A stretch of DNA of 64,000 bases, taken from Bradyrhizobium sp. 190. Its GTDB lineage: Bacteria; Pseudomonadota; Alphaproteobacteria; Rhizobiales; Xanthobacteraceae. The stretch's first letter is position 1; every line of letters begins with the position of its first letter. A program made the translations under genes and the position numbers. Below, in pieces: positions 8,821-17,153 of the stretch. The stretch covers positions 124,001 to 188,000 of the forward strand of contig NZ_JADPJL010000008.1 of NCBI RefSeq assembly GCF_023073415.1, written 5' to 3'. The notes under the pieces were generated by a model, which worked only from the letters and a program-made list of their open reading frames with translations, ran no database searches and was not told where the DNA came from.

Positions 8821-11791
8821 GAATGGTTTCCTTTGTGGCAGGTGATGGGAGTGAATTCGTTGTTGCGCGGTCGAGGCTCATTGCGAGCACGCGCGCGACA
8901 TGAAGGGCAGGGCGTTCGCTGCCGTCCTTGATCTGATGCCGGCATGAAGTGCCGTCGGCAACGATCAATGTGGCCGCATCGGCGCGGCGTACCGCCGGCA
9001 GCAGCGACAGTTCGGCCATTTCCATCGAGGCCTGGTAGGTGTCGGCGCCGTAGCCGAAGGCGCCGGCCATCCCGCAGCAACTGGATTCGATGGTTTCGAC
9101 GCCAAGATCAGGAATGAGACGAAGTACCTTTTCGACCGGCTTGAACGCGCCGAATGATTTTTGATGGCAGTGGCCGTGAACGAGCGCTTGTGCCTGGATA
9201 GCGCCGAGCGGCAGCTTGAGGCGGCCGGCCTCCGCCTCGCGGACCAGAAATTCTTCGAACAGCAAAGCATGCGCGCTGACGCTCCTGGCATCATTGTCCG
9301 AGCGCAGCGAGAGCAGTTCGTCGCGCAGCGTCAGGAGACAGCTCGGCTCCAGCCCGACGATCGGCACGCCGCGCGCGGCGAATGGGGCGTAGGTCGCGAC
9401 CAGCCTGTCCAGTTCTCTGCGCGCCTGTTCGACGAGGCCCGCGGAGAGGAATGTCCGCCCGCAGCACAGCGGACGGTCGCGGCCCACGGGCCTTGGAATA
9501 TGCACGCGATATCCGCCTTCAAGCAAAACACGCAAGGCGGCGTCGAGATTTTCGCGCTCATAGATGCGGTTGAATGTGTCGGCGAACAGCACGACCTCGC
9601 GGCCATCCGCCGGGCCGAAGACCTCAGCGTCAGCCTTGAACACGTCGCGGCGGAACGCGGGCAGGGCGCGCTTCGCGCTGATGCCGGCAAACTTCTCGAA
9701 CAGTGCACGCAGCAACGGATTGTTGTTGCGCCAATTGGCGAGCGGGGCGAAGCGGGAGGCCAGCTCCGCATAGTGCGGCAGATAGCCGACCAGCCGGTCG
9801 CGCAGCGAAAGGCCGTGTTTCTCGGCGCGGGCGGCCAACACCTCGATCTTCATCTTGGCCATGTCGACGCCGGTTGGGCATTCATGGCGGCACGCCTTGC
9901 AGGATACGCAAAGCTTGAGCGTATCCATCATCTCATCGGAAGCCAGCGCGTCCGGTCCGATCTGGCCCGAGATCGCGAGCCGCAGCGTGTTGGCGCGGCC
10001 TCGCGTTACGTCCTTCTCATTGCGGGTCGCGCGGTAGGACGGACACATCACGCCGCCCTCGAGCTTGCGGCAGGCGCCGTTGTTGTTGCACATCTCGACC
10101 GCGCCCTGAAAACCGCCGCCGGCGCCGGGATAGGCCGACCAGTCAAGCACGGTCTTCAGCCCGCCTATGCGATAGTCCGGCCGATAACGAAACAGCGAAC
10201 GATCGTCCATATTTGGCGGATCGACGATCTTGCCGGGATTGAGCAGATTGTCCGGGTCGAAGCGCTGCTTGACCTCCCGGAAATCGGCAACGATGCGGGA
10301 GCCGAACATCGCTTCGTGAAACTCGGAACGAACCAGGCCGTCGCCATGTTCGCCGGAGTGCGAGCCCTTGTACTCGCGCACCATCTCGAACGTCTCTTCG
10401 GCGATGGCCCGCATCGCCTTGACGTCCTTTTCGAGCTTCAAATTGAGGACAGGCCGCACGTGCAGACAGCCTTCGGACGCGTGTGCATACATGGTGCCAC
10501 GCGTGCCGTGTTTGGCGAAGATGGCGTTGAGCCGTTCGGTATAATCGGCGAGGTGCGGCAGCGGCACGGCGCAATCCTCGACAAAGGAGACCGGCTTGCC
10601 CTCCTGCTTCATCGACATCATGACGTTGAGGCCGGCGGCGCGGAAATCGGCAATGCCGGCCTGCAGCGCGGGTTCGGTGATCTCGACCACGCCGCCCCAT
10701 TTGCGTTGCGGCCTGTCCCAGCCAAAACCGAGGTCGGCCATCAGCTCTCCGAGCTGTTTCAGGCGATGCAGGTTTTCGGCCTGGTCTTCCTCGGCGAACT
10801 CCACGACCAGTACCGCGTCGGGATCCCCGCGCACGGCGGTAGCGATGATCGGCTGGAACATTGCGATGTCGCGGCCGAGCGCAATCATGGTGCGGTCGAC
10901 CAATTCCACCGCGATCGGCCGCAGTTTCACCAGATGCTGCGCCGCATCCATCGCCTCGTAAAAACTGCCGAAATGGCAGACGCCCAGCACCTTGTTGCGA
11001 ATCACAGGCCACAGTTTGAGTTCGACCCGCGTGGTGAACGCCAGCGTGCCTTCGGAGCCGACCAGCAGATGCGCCATGTTGTTCGGCGCATTGCGCGGCA
11101 CCAGCGCATCGAGATTGTAGCCGCCGACGCGACGCTGCACCTTTGGAAATCGCTCCGATATTTCCGCGGCCTCGCGCTCGCCGAGATCGAGCATGTCCCG
11201 GAACAGTTCGAGGCCGGTCTGGGGCGAGTTCACCCGCGCCAGATCCCGCGGCACCTCGCCGAAATGCAAGCGCATGCCGTCGGCCAGCGCCGCATCCATC
11301 GACAGCGTGTTGTCGCGCATGGTGCCGTAGCGCAGCGAACGCCCGCCGCAGGAATTGTTGCCGGCCATGCCGCCGATGGTGGCGCGCGAGGCGGTGGAGA
11401 CGTCGACCGGAAACCACAGTCCGTGCTTTTTGAGCTGGCGGTTGAGATCGTCGAGCACGATGCCGGGTTCGACCACGCAAGTGCGGTTTTCGACGTCGAG
11501 CGAGAGGACGCGGTTCAGGTGCTTGGAGAAGTCGACGACGATTCCCTCATTGACGGTCTGGCCGCATTGCGAAGTGCCACCGCCGCGCGGGGTGACGACC
11601 AGGCCCTCGTCGCGGGCGATCGCAAGCGCGTTTAGCGCCTCATCGATGGTACGCGGGATCACGACCCCGAGCGGCATGATCTGGTAGAACGACGCGTCGG
11701 TGGCGTAGCGGCCGCGGTCGAAGGCGCCGAAAAGGACGTCGCCGGTCATGTTTGACCGCAGGCGTCGCTCGAGTGTTGAGGCGTTCTTCAT
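8813..11791 (-). CDS. FAD-linked oxidase / Fe-S (CCG domain) fusion dehydrogenase, YdiJ-like D-2-hydroxyacid dehydrogenase
   Basis: This 992-residue fusion protein has an N-terminal FAD-binding type 4 domain (VVTPRGGGTSQCGQTVNEG; GNNSCGGRSLRYGT), a C-terminal FAD-oxidase cap including GEHGDGLVRSEF, a ferredoxin-like insert with LCVSCKACRHECPTGVD, and a final pair of CCG-type cysteine-rich segments (CCGRTFLSAG; SCCGMAGAFGYG). Order and length match E. coli YdiJ, a D-2-hydroxyglutarate dehydrogenase of about 1018 residues; fused GlcD-GlcF or D-lactate dehydrogenase is the alternative. The ATG at 11791 is chosen; a TTG at 11812 is possible. Downstream is a GlcG-like gene and upstream a GntR regulator, with a 16-bp palindrome between. 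Electrons probably go to quinone at the inner membrane. Confidence 0.9.
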   Translation of the reverse strand: MKNASTLERRLRSNMTGDVLFGAFDRGRYATDASFYQIMPLGVVIPRTIDEALNALAIARDEGLVVTPRGGGTSQCGQTVNEGIVVDFSKHLNRVLSLDVENRTCVVEPGIVLDDLNRQLKKHGLWFPVDVSTASRATIGGMAGNNSCGGRSLRYGTMRDNTLSMDAALADGMRLHFGEVPRDLARVNSPQTGLELFRDMLDLGEREAAEISERFPKVQRRVGGYNLDALVPRNAPNNMAHLLVGSEGTLAFTTRVELKLWPVIRNKVLGVCHFGSFYEAMDAAQHLVKLRPIAVELVDRTMIALGRDIAMFQPIIATAVRGDPDAVLVVEFAEEDQAENLHRLKQLGELMADLGFGWDRPQRKWGGVVEITEPALQAGIADFRAAGLNVMMSMKQEGKPVSFVEDCAVPLPHLADYTERLNAIFAKHGTRGTMYAHASEGCLHVRPVLNLKLEKDVKAMRAIAEETFEMVREYKGSHSGEHGDGLVRSEFHEAMFGSRIVADFREVKQRFDPDNLLNPGKIVDPPNMDDRSLFRYRPDYRIGGLKTVLDWSAYPGAGGGFQGAVEMCNNNGACRKLEGGVMCPSYRATRNEKDVTRGRANTLRLAISGQIGPDALASDEMMDTLKLCVSCKACRHECPTGVDMAKMKIEVLAARAEKHGLSLRDRLVGYLPHYAELASRFAPLANWRNNNPLLRALFEKFAGISAKRALPAFRRDVFKADAEVFGPADGREVVLFADTFNRIYERENLDAALRVLLEGGYRVHIPRPVGRDRPLCCGRTFLSAGLVEQARRELDRLVATYAPFAARGVPIVGLEPSCLLTLRDELLSLRSDNDARSVSAHALLFEEFLVREAEAGRLKLPLGAIQAQALVHGHCHQKSFGAFKPVEKVLRLIPDLGVETIESSCCGMAGAFGYGADTYQASMEMAELSLLPAVRRADAATLIVADGTSCRHQIKDGSERPALHVARVLAMSLDRATTNSLPSPATKETIHG

Positions 11792-11861
11792 CCCAAATCC
11801 AAAGCGATCCAAGAGGGCCGTGGTAACCCCTCAATTATGCACTTTTCATAGGGCGAATTAC

Positions 11862-11877
11862 ATTATGAATTCATAAT
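11862..11877. promoter_or_regulatory. Perfect 16-bp palindrome, candidate GntR operator
   Basis: The bases read ATTATGAATTCATAAT, identical to its reverse complement. It lies 71 bp upstream of the dehydrogenase start and 8 bp downstream of the stop of the GntR regulator gene on the same strand, inside an AT-rich stretch of an otherwise GC-rich region. Size, symmetry and place fit a dimeric GntR/FCD regulator site controlling the dehydrogenase-GlcG pair. The binding protein is inferred, not shown. Confidence 0.6.
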
Positions 11878-11884
11878 CGGCAAG

Positions 11885-12616
11885 TTAGCCACCTGCGCTC
11901 GTTGCTGCGGTGGCACCACGAGCCGCGGCCAGATGTTCAATGGCGGCGGTTCGCTTGTTGCGCAAGTGCTGGAACAGGATGTCGCTCAGCTCGCTTGCGG
12001 CGCGACGGCGAAGCGCATCCAGGATCGCTTCGTGCTCGCGCATGGCTTCGCCCCAGCGCTGCCGCTTGCGCGCGAAATTGGCGGAATAGCGGACGCGGCG
12101 GATCCGGCCGGCAAAATTGGCGTAGGCCGCGCGCAGGGTCTCGTTGCGCGCGGCAGCAACGATGCTCTCGTGGATGCGCTGGTTGGCCTGAAAATAACCG
12201 TGCATGTCGCTATTGAGGTAATAGCCGTACATCTCATAATGCAGCCGCTCGACCGCGGCGACTTCCTCGTCCGTGATGGCCTCGCAGGCAAGACGTCCGG
12301 CGAGGCTTTCCAGGCCGGCCATGACGTCGAAAAGCTCTTCCAGATCCCGCTCGCTAAGCTGGCGTACGCGTGCGCCGCGGTTGGGCAGGAGTTCGATCAA
12401 GCCTTCAGCAGCCAAAACCTTGAGCGCCTCGCGCAGCGGCGTCCTGGAGATTCCAAGCATCTCGCAGAGTTGCCGTTCGGGAACGCGTGCGCCCTCTGGA
12501 ATGTTGCCTTCGACCACGTAATCGCGAAGCCGCAGCAGGATTTCGCCGTGCAGCGAGGCCTCCTGGCGGTCGGACTGGGTGATCGGCATCCCGTTTTCGG
12601 GAATCGTGGATTTCAT
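11885..12616 (-). CDS. GntR family transcriptional regulator, FCD (FadR-like) domain
   Basis: This is a regulator of about 243 residues. The N-terminal winged helix has the characteristic GARVPERQLCEMLGISRTP and REALKVLAAEGLIELLPNRG segments. The C-terminal FCD domain has DVMAGLESLAGRLACEAIT, FHESI-like RIHESIVAAARN and the HEAILDALRRR motif, so it probably senses a small carboxylate through a metal site. Start codons at 12616 or 12622 are equally possible; the longer reading frame to 12691 adds an unlikely N-terminus. It is transcribed away from the serine-glyoxylate aminotransferase and toward the dehydrogenase, so a role in 2-hydroxyacid/glyoxylate regulation, similar to GlcC, is inferred. 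Confidence 0.9.
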   Translation of the reverse strand: MKSTIPENGMPITQSDRQEASLHGEILLRLRDYVVEGNIPEGARVPERQLCEMLGISRTPLREALKVLAAEGLIELLPNRGARVRQLSERDLEELFDVMAGLESLAGRLACEAITDEEVAAVERLHYEMYGYYLNSDMHGYFQANQRIHESIVAAARNETLRAAYANFAGRIRRVRYSANFARKRQRWGEAMREHEAILDALRRRAASELSDILFQHLRNKRTAAIEHLAAARGATAATSAGG

Positions 12617-12735
12617 TTGCATAAGGGTAGTTTGCGGAATCTGCGGCGTCGATGATCTAAATAGAATACCAAAAATAGGTTGAAAAGACAAAAAATGAAT
12701 GCAAAATGGGTCTCGAGGCGCTTTGGGAGGTTATC

Positions 12736-13938
12736 ATGCGGCAAGGACGGCATTTTCTGCAGATTCCAGGGCCCAGCCCGGTCCCGGACCGGGTTCTCCG
12801 CGCCATGGACATGCCGGTGATCGATCACCGCAGCGCCCAGTTCGCCGAACTTGGCCGGGCGGTCCTGGAGGGGAGCCAGAGGATTTTCCAGACTGCTGGA
12901 CCGGTGATGATCTTCCCGTCGTCAGGGACAGGCGCCTGGGAGGCCGCGATCGTCAACACCCTGTCGCCGGGCGACAAGGTGTTGATGGTGGAGACCGGTC
13001 ACTTCGCCACCCTGTGGCGCCAGATGGCCGCGCGCTGGGGAATTGACGTCGACTTCTTGCCCGGCGACTGGCGACGTGGCGCAGACCCGGCGGGCATCGA
13101 AGAAAGGCTGGCGCGTGACACATCGCATGCGCTCAAGGCGGTGATGGTCGTTCACAACGAAACCTCAACCGGCGCCACCAGCCGGATCGGCGAAATCCGC
13201 GCGGCGATGGACCGGGTCGGTCATCCGGCCTTGCTGATGGTCGACACCATCTCCTCGCTCGGGTCGGTCGACTACCGGCATGACGAATGGAAGGTCGACG
13301 TCAGCGTCAGCTGCTCACAGAAGGGATTCATGCTGCCGCCCGGTCTGGGCTTCAACGCGATCTCGGACAAGGCCCGTGCTGCTGCGAAGACCAACAGAAT
13401 GCCGCGGTCGTATTGGGATTGGGAGGAAATGCTAAAGCCGAATGTGAACGGCTTCTTCCCGTACACCCCGGCGACCAATTTGCTTTACGGCCTGCGCGAG
13501 GCCATCGCGATGCTGCTTGAGGAGGGGCTCGACAACGTCTTCGTGCGCCATCAGCGGCTCGCTGCCGCGACGCGCGCCGCCGTCAATCACTGGGGTCTCG
13601 AGGTGCTCTGCCAGGAGCCAAAGGACTTTTCCCCTGTTCTCACCGCCGTGCTGATGCCGCCGGGGCATGACGCCGACCAGTTCCGCAAGGTAGTGCTCGA
13701 CAACTACAACATGTCGCTCGGGTCCGGATTGTCGAAGGTGGCCGGCAAGGTGTTCCGCATCGGTCATCTCGGCGAATGCAACGAGCTGACCTTGCTCGCT
13801 GCGCTGACGGGCGTGGAGATGGGATTGTCGGTCGCCGGGATTCCGTACCGGGCCGGCGGCGTCGATGCCGCGATGAAGTATCTGGAGCAGCGCCCGCAAG
13901 GCAATTCCCCGGCGCATCTCAAGGTCGTCGGCAGCTAG
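12736..13938 (+). CDS. Serine-glyoxylate aminotransferase family protein (class V), copy 1
   Basis: This is a 400-residue class V PLP aminotransferase. Family features are HFLQIPGPSPVPDRVLRAMD at the N-terminus, FPSSGTGAWEAA (PLP-phosphate region), LLMVDTISSLGS with the PLP-ring Asp, and SQKGFMLPPGLGF with the Schiff-base lysine. The known reaction is serine + glyoxylate to hydroxypyruvate + glycine, the key step of the methylotrophic serine cycle and of glyoxylate disposal. The start at 12736 is supported by GGGAGG at 12725-12730. It is divergent from the GntR gene. A closely similar second copy follows after 137 bp; the two probably arose by tandem duplication. Confidence 0.9.
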   Translation: MRQGRHFLQIPGPSPVPDRVLRAMDMPVIDHRSAQFAELGRAVLEGSQRIFQTAGPVMIFPSSGTGAWEAAIVNTLSPGDKVLMVETGHFATLWRQMAARWGIDVDFLPGDWRRGADPAGIEERLARDTSHALKAVMVVHNETSTGATSRIGEIRAAMDRVGHPALLMVDTISSLGSVDYRHDEWKVDVSVSCSQKGFMLPPGLGFNAISDKARAAAKTNRMPRSYWDWEEMLKPNVNGFFPYTPATNLLYGLREAIAMLLEEGLDNVFVRHQRLAAATRAAVNHWGLEVLCQEPKDFSPVLTAVLMPPGHDADQFRKVVLDNYNMSLGSGLSKVAGKVFRIGHLGECNELTLLAALTGVEMGLSVAGIPYRAGGVDAAMKYLEQRPQGNSPAHLKVVGS

Positions 13939-14006
13939 CCGGCAGCTCGCGCCTGCCCGCGGGCACCGCTCCAGCCCGCCTCCATATGCATTGACGTGCC
14001 GCGTCC

Positions 14007-14025
14007 GGCGGGCGACAAGCCCGCC
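14007..14025 (+). terminator. Weak hairpin between the two aminotransferase genes
   Basis: A perfect 7-bp stem (GGCGGGC, 5-base loop, GCCCGCC) lies 68 bp after the first aminotransferase stop. There is no following T-run, so it may be an attenuator, an mRNA-stabilising stem or incidental in GC-rich DNA. Confidence 0.3.
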
Positions 14026-14075
14026 AAATGGTGATATTCGGGCGGCTCGAAACGCCCAGACCGGGAAGGACGCCC

Positions 14076-15275
14076 ATGACTGTGCATACTGGACGGCATT
14101 TTCTGCAGATTCCGGGACCGACCAACGTGCCGGACCGGGTGCTGCGCGCGATGGACATGCCGACCATGGACCACCGGGGTCCGGAATTTGCCGAGATCGG
14201 ATACGCCGCGCTGGCGGCCATGCAGCGGGTGTTTCGCACCAAGCAGCCGGTGATCATCTACCCGTCGTCCGGCACCGGCGCCTGGGAGGCAGCCCTCGTC
14301 AATACGCTGCAGCCCGGCGACAAGGTTCTGATGGGGGAAACCGGGCAGTTCGCCGTGCTGTGGCGCGGCATCGCCGAAAAGTTCAAGCTCGAGGTTGATT
14401 TCCTGCCCGGTGACTGGCGTCACGGCGCCGATCTCGAGCAGATCGAGGCGCGGCTGTCGGCCGACAAGGCGCACAAGATCAAGGCCGTGTGCGTGGTTCA
14501 CAACGAGACCTCGACCGGCTGCGTCACTCATCCGCAGGAAGTCCGCAAAATTCTCGACCGCGTCAACCATCCCGCGCTGCTGATGGTCGACACCATCTCG
14601 GGTTTGGGATCGCTGGAATATGAGCACGATGCCTGGGGCATCGACGTGTCGGTGGCCGGATCGCAGAAGGGCCTGATGCTGCCGCCGGGTCTTGGCTTCA
14701 ACGCCGTCTCGGAAAAGGCGCTTGCGGTGGCGAAGGCGAACCCCGCGATGCGCTCCTATTGGGATTGGCAGGAAGTCATCGCCATTAACAAGGCAGGCAC
14801 CTGGCCCTACACACCCGCGACCAATTTGCTGTTCGGCTTGCGCGAAGCGGTCAAGATGCTCGAGGAAGAGGGACTGGAGAACGTTTTCGCCCGCCACAAG
14901 CGCCACAGCGCCGCGACGCGCGCGGCGATCAAGGTGTGGGGCCTGGAAACGCAATGCCAGGAGCAGGGCGCGCACTCGCCCGCGCTGACCGGCGTCGTCG
15001 TGCCGGAAGGCCATGACGCGGACCATTTCCGCAAGGTCGTGCTGGAAAATTTCGATATGTCGCTCGGCACCGGCCTGAACAAGATCAAGGGCAAGGTGTT
15101 CCGGATCGGTCATATCGGACACTTCAACGACCTGATGCTGATGGGCACGCTGTCGGGCGTCGAGATGGGTCTCGATCTCGCCAAGGTGCCGCATCGCGGC
15201 GGCGGCGTGCTGGCGGCGATGGAAGTGCTCAAGGGACGCGACGTCGTCGCGATGCCGAAGGCTGCCGTTGCCTGA
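14076..15275 (+). CDS. Serine-glyoxylate aminotransferase family protein (class V), copy 2
   Basis: This 399-residue paralogue of the preceding gene aligns with it over its whole length. It begins HTGRHFLQIPGPTNVPDR and has YPSSGTGAWEAALVNT, LLMVDTISGLGSLEYEHD and the PLP lysine in SQKGLMLPPGLGF. Start at 14076 is preceded by GGGAAGGA. It is probably the housekeeping serine-glyoxylate (or alanine-glyoxylate) aminotransferase, as the motif LQIPGPTNVPDRVL is the commoner version; copy 1 has LQIPGPSPVPDRVL. A crotonase gene follows after 34 bp. Having two copies beside a glycolate/2-hydroxyacid dehydrogenase module suggests glyoxylate to glycine flux or substrate divergence. Confidence 0.92.
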   Translation: MTVHTGRHFLQIPGPTNVPDRVLRAMDMPTMDHRGPEFAEIGYAALAAMQRVFRTKQPVIIYPSSGTGAWEAALVNTLQPGDKVLMGETGQFAVLWRGIAEKFKLEVDFLPGDWRHGADLEQIEARLSADKAHKIKAVCVVHNETSTGCVTHPQEVRKILDRVNHPALLMVDTISGLGSLEYEHDAWGIDVSVAGSQKGLMLPPGLGFNAVSEKALAVAKANPAMRSYWDWQEVIAINKAGTWPYTPATNLLFGLREAVKMLEEEGLENVFARHKRHSAATRAAIKVWGLETQCQEQGAHSPALTGVVVPEGHDADHFRKVVLENFDMSLGTGLNKIKGKVFRIGHIGHFNDLMLMGTLSGVEMGLDLAKVPHRGGGVLAAMEVLKGRDVVAMPKAAVA

Positions 15276-15309
15276 GATCGTTTGACCGAAACAAAAACAG
15301 AGAGCTGCG

Positions 15310-16107
15310 ATGAACGCTCCGGTAGCTGCGACCGAAGACCTGATCTATTCCGTCGAGGACGGCATCGCCCGGCTGACGTTCAACCGTCCGCAGGCGCGCA
15401 ATGCGCTGACCTTTGCCATGTACGAGCAAATGGCTGTTATCTGCGAGACCATCAACAATGATCGCTCCATCAAGGCGATGATCCTGACCGGCGCCGGCGA
15501 CAAGGCGTTCGCGTCGGGCACCGACATCTCGCAGTTCCGGGCCTTCAAGACCGCACAGGATGCGCTCGATTATGAAGCGCGGATCGATCGCGTGCTCGGC
15601 GCGCTGGAGGCGTGCCGGGTGCCGACGATCGCGGCGATTGCCGGCGCCTGCACCGGCGGCGGCGCGGGGATCGCGGCGTGCTGCGACATCCGTATCGGCA
15701 CCGAGACGACGCGGATGGGCTTTCCGATCGCGCGCACGCTCGGCAATTGCCTGTCGATGTCCAATATCTCCAGGCTCGTTTCGCTGGTCGGCCCGGCGCG
15801 AACCAAGGATCTGATCTTCAAGGCACGACTGGTCGAGGCGCCGGAAGCACTGGCGCTCGGGCTGCTCAATGAGGTCGTGCCTGATGTCGCGACGCTGCAG
15901 CGCCGCGCCGACGAAACTGCGAAGCTCGTTGCCGGCCATGCGCCGATCACGCTCGAAGTCACCAAGGAAGCGGTGCGCCGCATCCGGCGGACGCTGACGC
16001 GCGACGAGGGCGAGGACCTGATCCTGCGCGCCTATATGAGCGAGGATTTCCGCGAGGGCATGGACGCGTTCCTCAACAAGCGCACACCGAACTGGAAGGG
16101 CAAGTAG
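15310..16107 (+). CDS. Crotonase-family protein lacking classical hydratase glutamates
   Basis: This protein of 265 residues has the crotonase fold: LTFNRPQARNALTF, LTGAGDKAFASGTDIS (first oxyanion segment) and IAGACTGGGAGIAACCD (second). The two catalytic glutamates of enoyl-CoA hydratase are not there: the GGGCELA position reads GGGAGIA and the FGxPE position reads MGFPIAR. It is therefore unlikely to hydrate enoyl-CoA by the standard route. It lies 34 bp after the second serine-glyoxylate aminotransferase and is probably co-transcribed, so a CoA-thioester function linked to C2/C4 metabolism is possible. It ends convergently with a small exported protein. Confidence 0.85.
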   Translation: MNAPVAATEDLIYSVEDGIARLTFNRPQARNALTFAMYEQMAVICETINNDRSIKAMILTGAGDKAFASGTDISQFRAFKTAQDALDYEARIDRVLGALEACRVPTIAAIAGACTGGGAGIAACCDIRIGTETTRMGFPIARTLGNCLSMSNISRLVSLVGPARTKDLIFKARLVEAPEALALGLLNEVVPDVATLQRRADETAKLVAGHAPITLEVTKEAVRRIRRTLTRDEGEDLILRAYMSEDFREGMDAFLNKRTPNWKGK

Positions 16108-16140
16108 GGTCACAAGCAGCGCGCCGGCCTCTACCGCCCA

Positions 16141-16470
16141 CTATGGTTTGGCAGCCCTCCTCGCCAGCTCCATGCCCAGATCGAGCGCTGCAATACCTAT
16201 TCTGTCTGACGGCGTGGTGAGGCAGCGGCGATCCATCCACGCGATGATCGCGTCGAAGTCGCCACCACCAACCATGTCCCGTTCGCCGCTGATGTTCAGG
16301 CCGCTGATGAATCCAACCAGCCAGGATTCAAAGCTTCCTTTGACGACCGCATTCTTTTTGCGGTTGGTCCAAGCCGTGCAGGTTTGAGAGCCCGCACCGA
16401 TGATTGAGGAACCGGCGTCCGCGGCGGTGGCAAGACAGGCCAGGAGCAAACCAATCGCGAACGCCTTCAT
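16141..16470 (-). CDS. Small secreted protein of unknown function
   Basis: This protein of 109 residues starts with a clear signal peptide (MKAFAIGLLLACLATAADAG), giving a mature domain of about 90 residues. It has two cysteines (QTCTAW and RRCLTT) that could form a disulfide, a WLVGFISGLN segment and a C-terminal helix GIAALDLGMELARR. The arrangement vaguely recalls Rap1a/Tai-type periplasmic proteins, but I cannot assign it with confidence. The upstream start at 16560 is rejected because it would bury the signal sequence. It follows the collagen-like lipoprotein gene by 47 bp on the same strand, so both are probably expressed together. Confidence 0.7.
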   Translation of the reverse strand: MKAFAIGLLLACLATAADAGSSIIGAGSQTCTAWTNRKKNAVVKGSFESWLVGFISGLNISGERDMVGGGDFDAIIAWMDRRCLTTPSDRIGIAALDLGMELARRAAKP

Positions 16471-16517
16471 GCTTTTTCGTCGACCCTCATTCGTTGGATC
16501 GTAGCGCAGTAGGACGG

Positions 16518-16907
16518 CTACTTTTTGAGACAAAGACCAATGGCCGGACCGCTGCCGCACTTGGCGCCGTCGGGTGCACCGCCAGACGGACAGAACACCG
16601 ACACCAGGTTTTCATTTGCATCGCAGCTGACGTCGCTGTTGGCCTGAACCGACCTGATGGAAGCGGCTGCCGGTCCGGGATCGCCCTTTGCGCCGGGCGC
16701 ACCCTGCGGTCCCTGTGGCCCTTGGGGACCCTGTGGCCCTTGAGCGCCCTGTTGCCCTTGCGGGCCGGGCACGCCTTGCAATCCCTGCGCGCCCTGCGGC
16801 CCGGCTGGTCCTTGCGGGCCGGCATCCCCTTTCGGTCCAGGATCCCGCCCGCACCCCGCGAGGGCCAGCGCCGCACCCATGAGGACAGTCATCAAAATCC
16901 TTCTCAT
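16518..16907 (-). CDS. Collagen-like (Gly-X-Y) repeat lipoprotein
   Basis: This 129-residue predicted lipoprotein has the leader [19 protein letters not shown] with the lipobox LAGC. The mature protein begins with about 19 uninterrupted Gly-X-Y triplets ([12 protein letters not shown] and so on, rich in GPQ), enough for a short triple helix. A C-terminal domain of about 40 residues follows with four cysteines (SCDAN, FCPSG, KCGSG, LCLKK). Trimerisation at the outer membrane or cell surface is inferred. Few bacterial collagen-like proteins in this group have known roles. The open reading frames on the opposite strand here are compositional shadows of the GC-rich repeat. Confidence 0.85.
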   Translation of the reverse strand: MRRILMTVLMGAALALAGCGRDPGPKGDAGPQGPAGPQGAQGLQGVPGPQGQQGAQGPQGPQGPQGPQGAPGAKGDPGPAAASIRSVQANSDVSCDANENLVSVFCPSGGAPDGAKCGSGPAIGLCLKK

Positions 16908-17153
16908 TCAGCTTCTCCCCCTGCTTTTCCTTGTAGCGTGCATTAAATGAGTCCTTTCACAGCCGTGCAACCGAAAAGCGGCGAGCTTGAATCGGCTGTG
17001 TAGCTACGAGCCTCCTGCGGGAAAGATTTGCGCCTCATGCGAAAGTCATAGGCGGCAAATTGCGCTGCAGCTTGAACTCTCGTCGGTTCGCTCGCAAGAT
17101 GTGGCAAGCAACAGCCAAGGCTGATTTTTACAAAGTCTTGCAAATACATAGGG

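Noticed and set aside
8392..8931. Plus-strand frame of 128 codons opposite the GlcG-like gene
   Set aside because: It has no family features and overlaps the identified gene on the other strand.
9161..11635. An 824-codon open frame on the plus strand
   Set aside because: It is antisense to the FAD/Fe-S dehydrogenase, has no family motifs, and is typical of GC-rich DNA where third-position bias opens the reverse strand.
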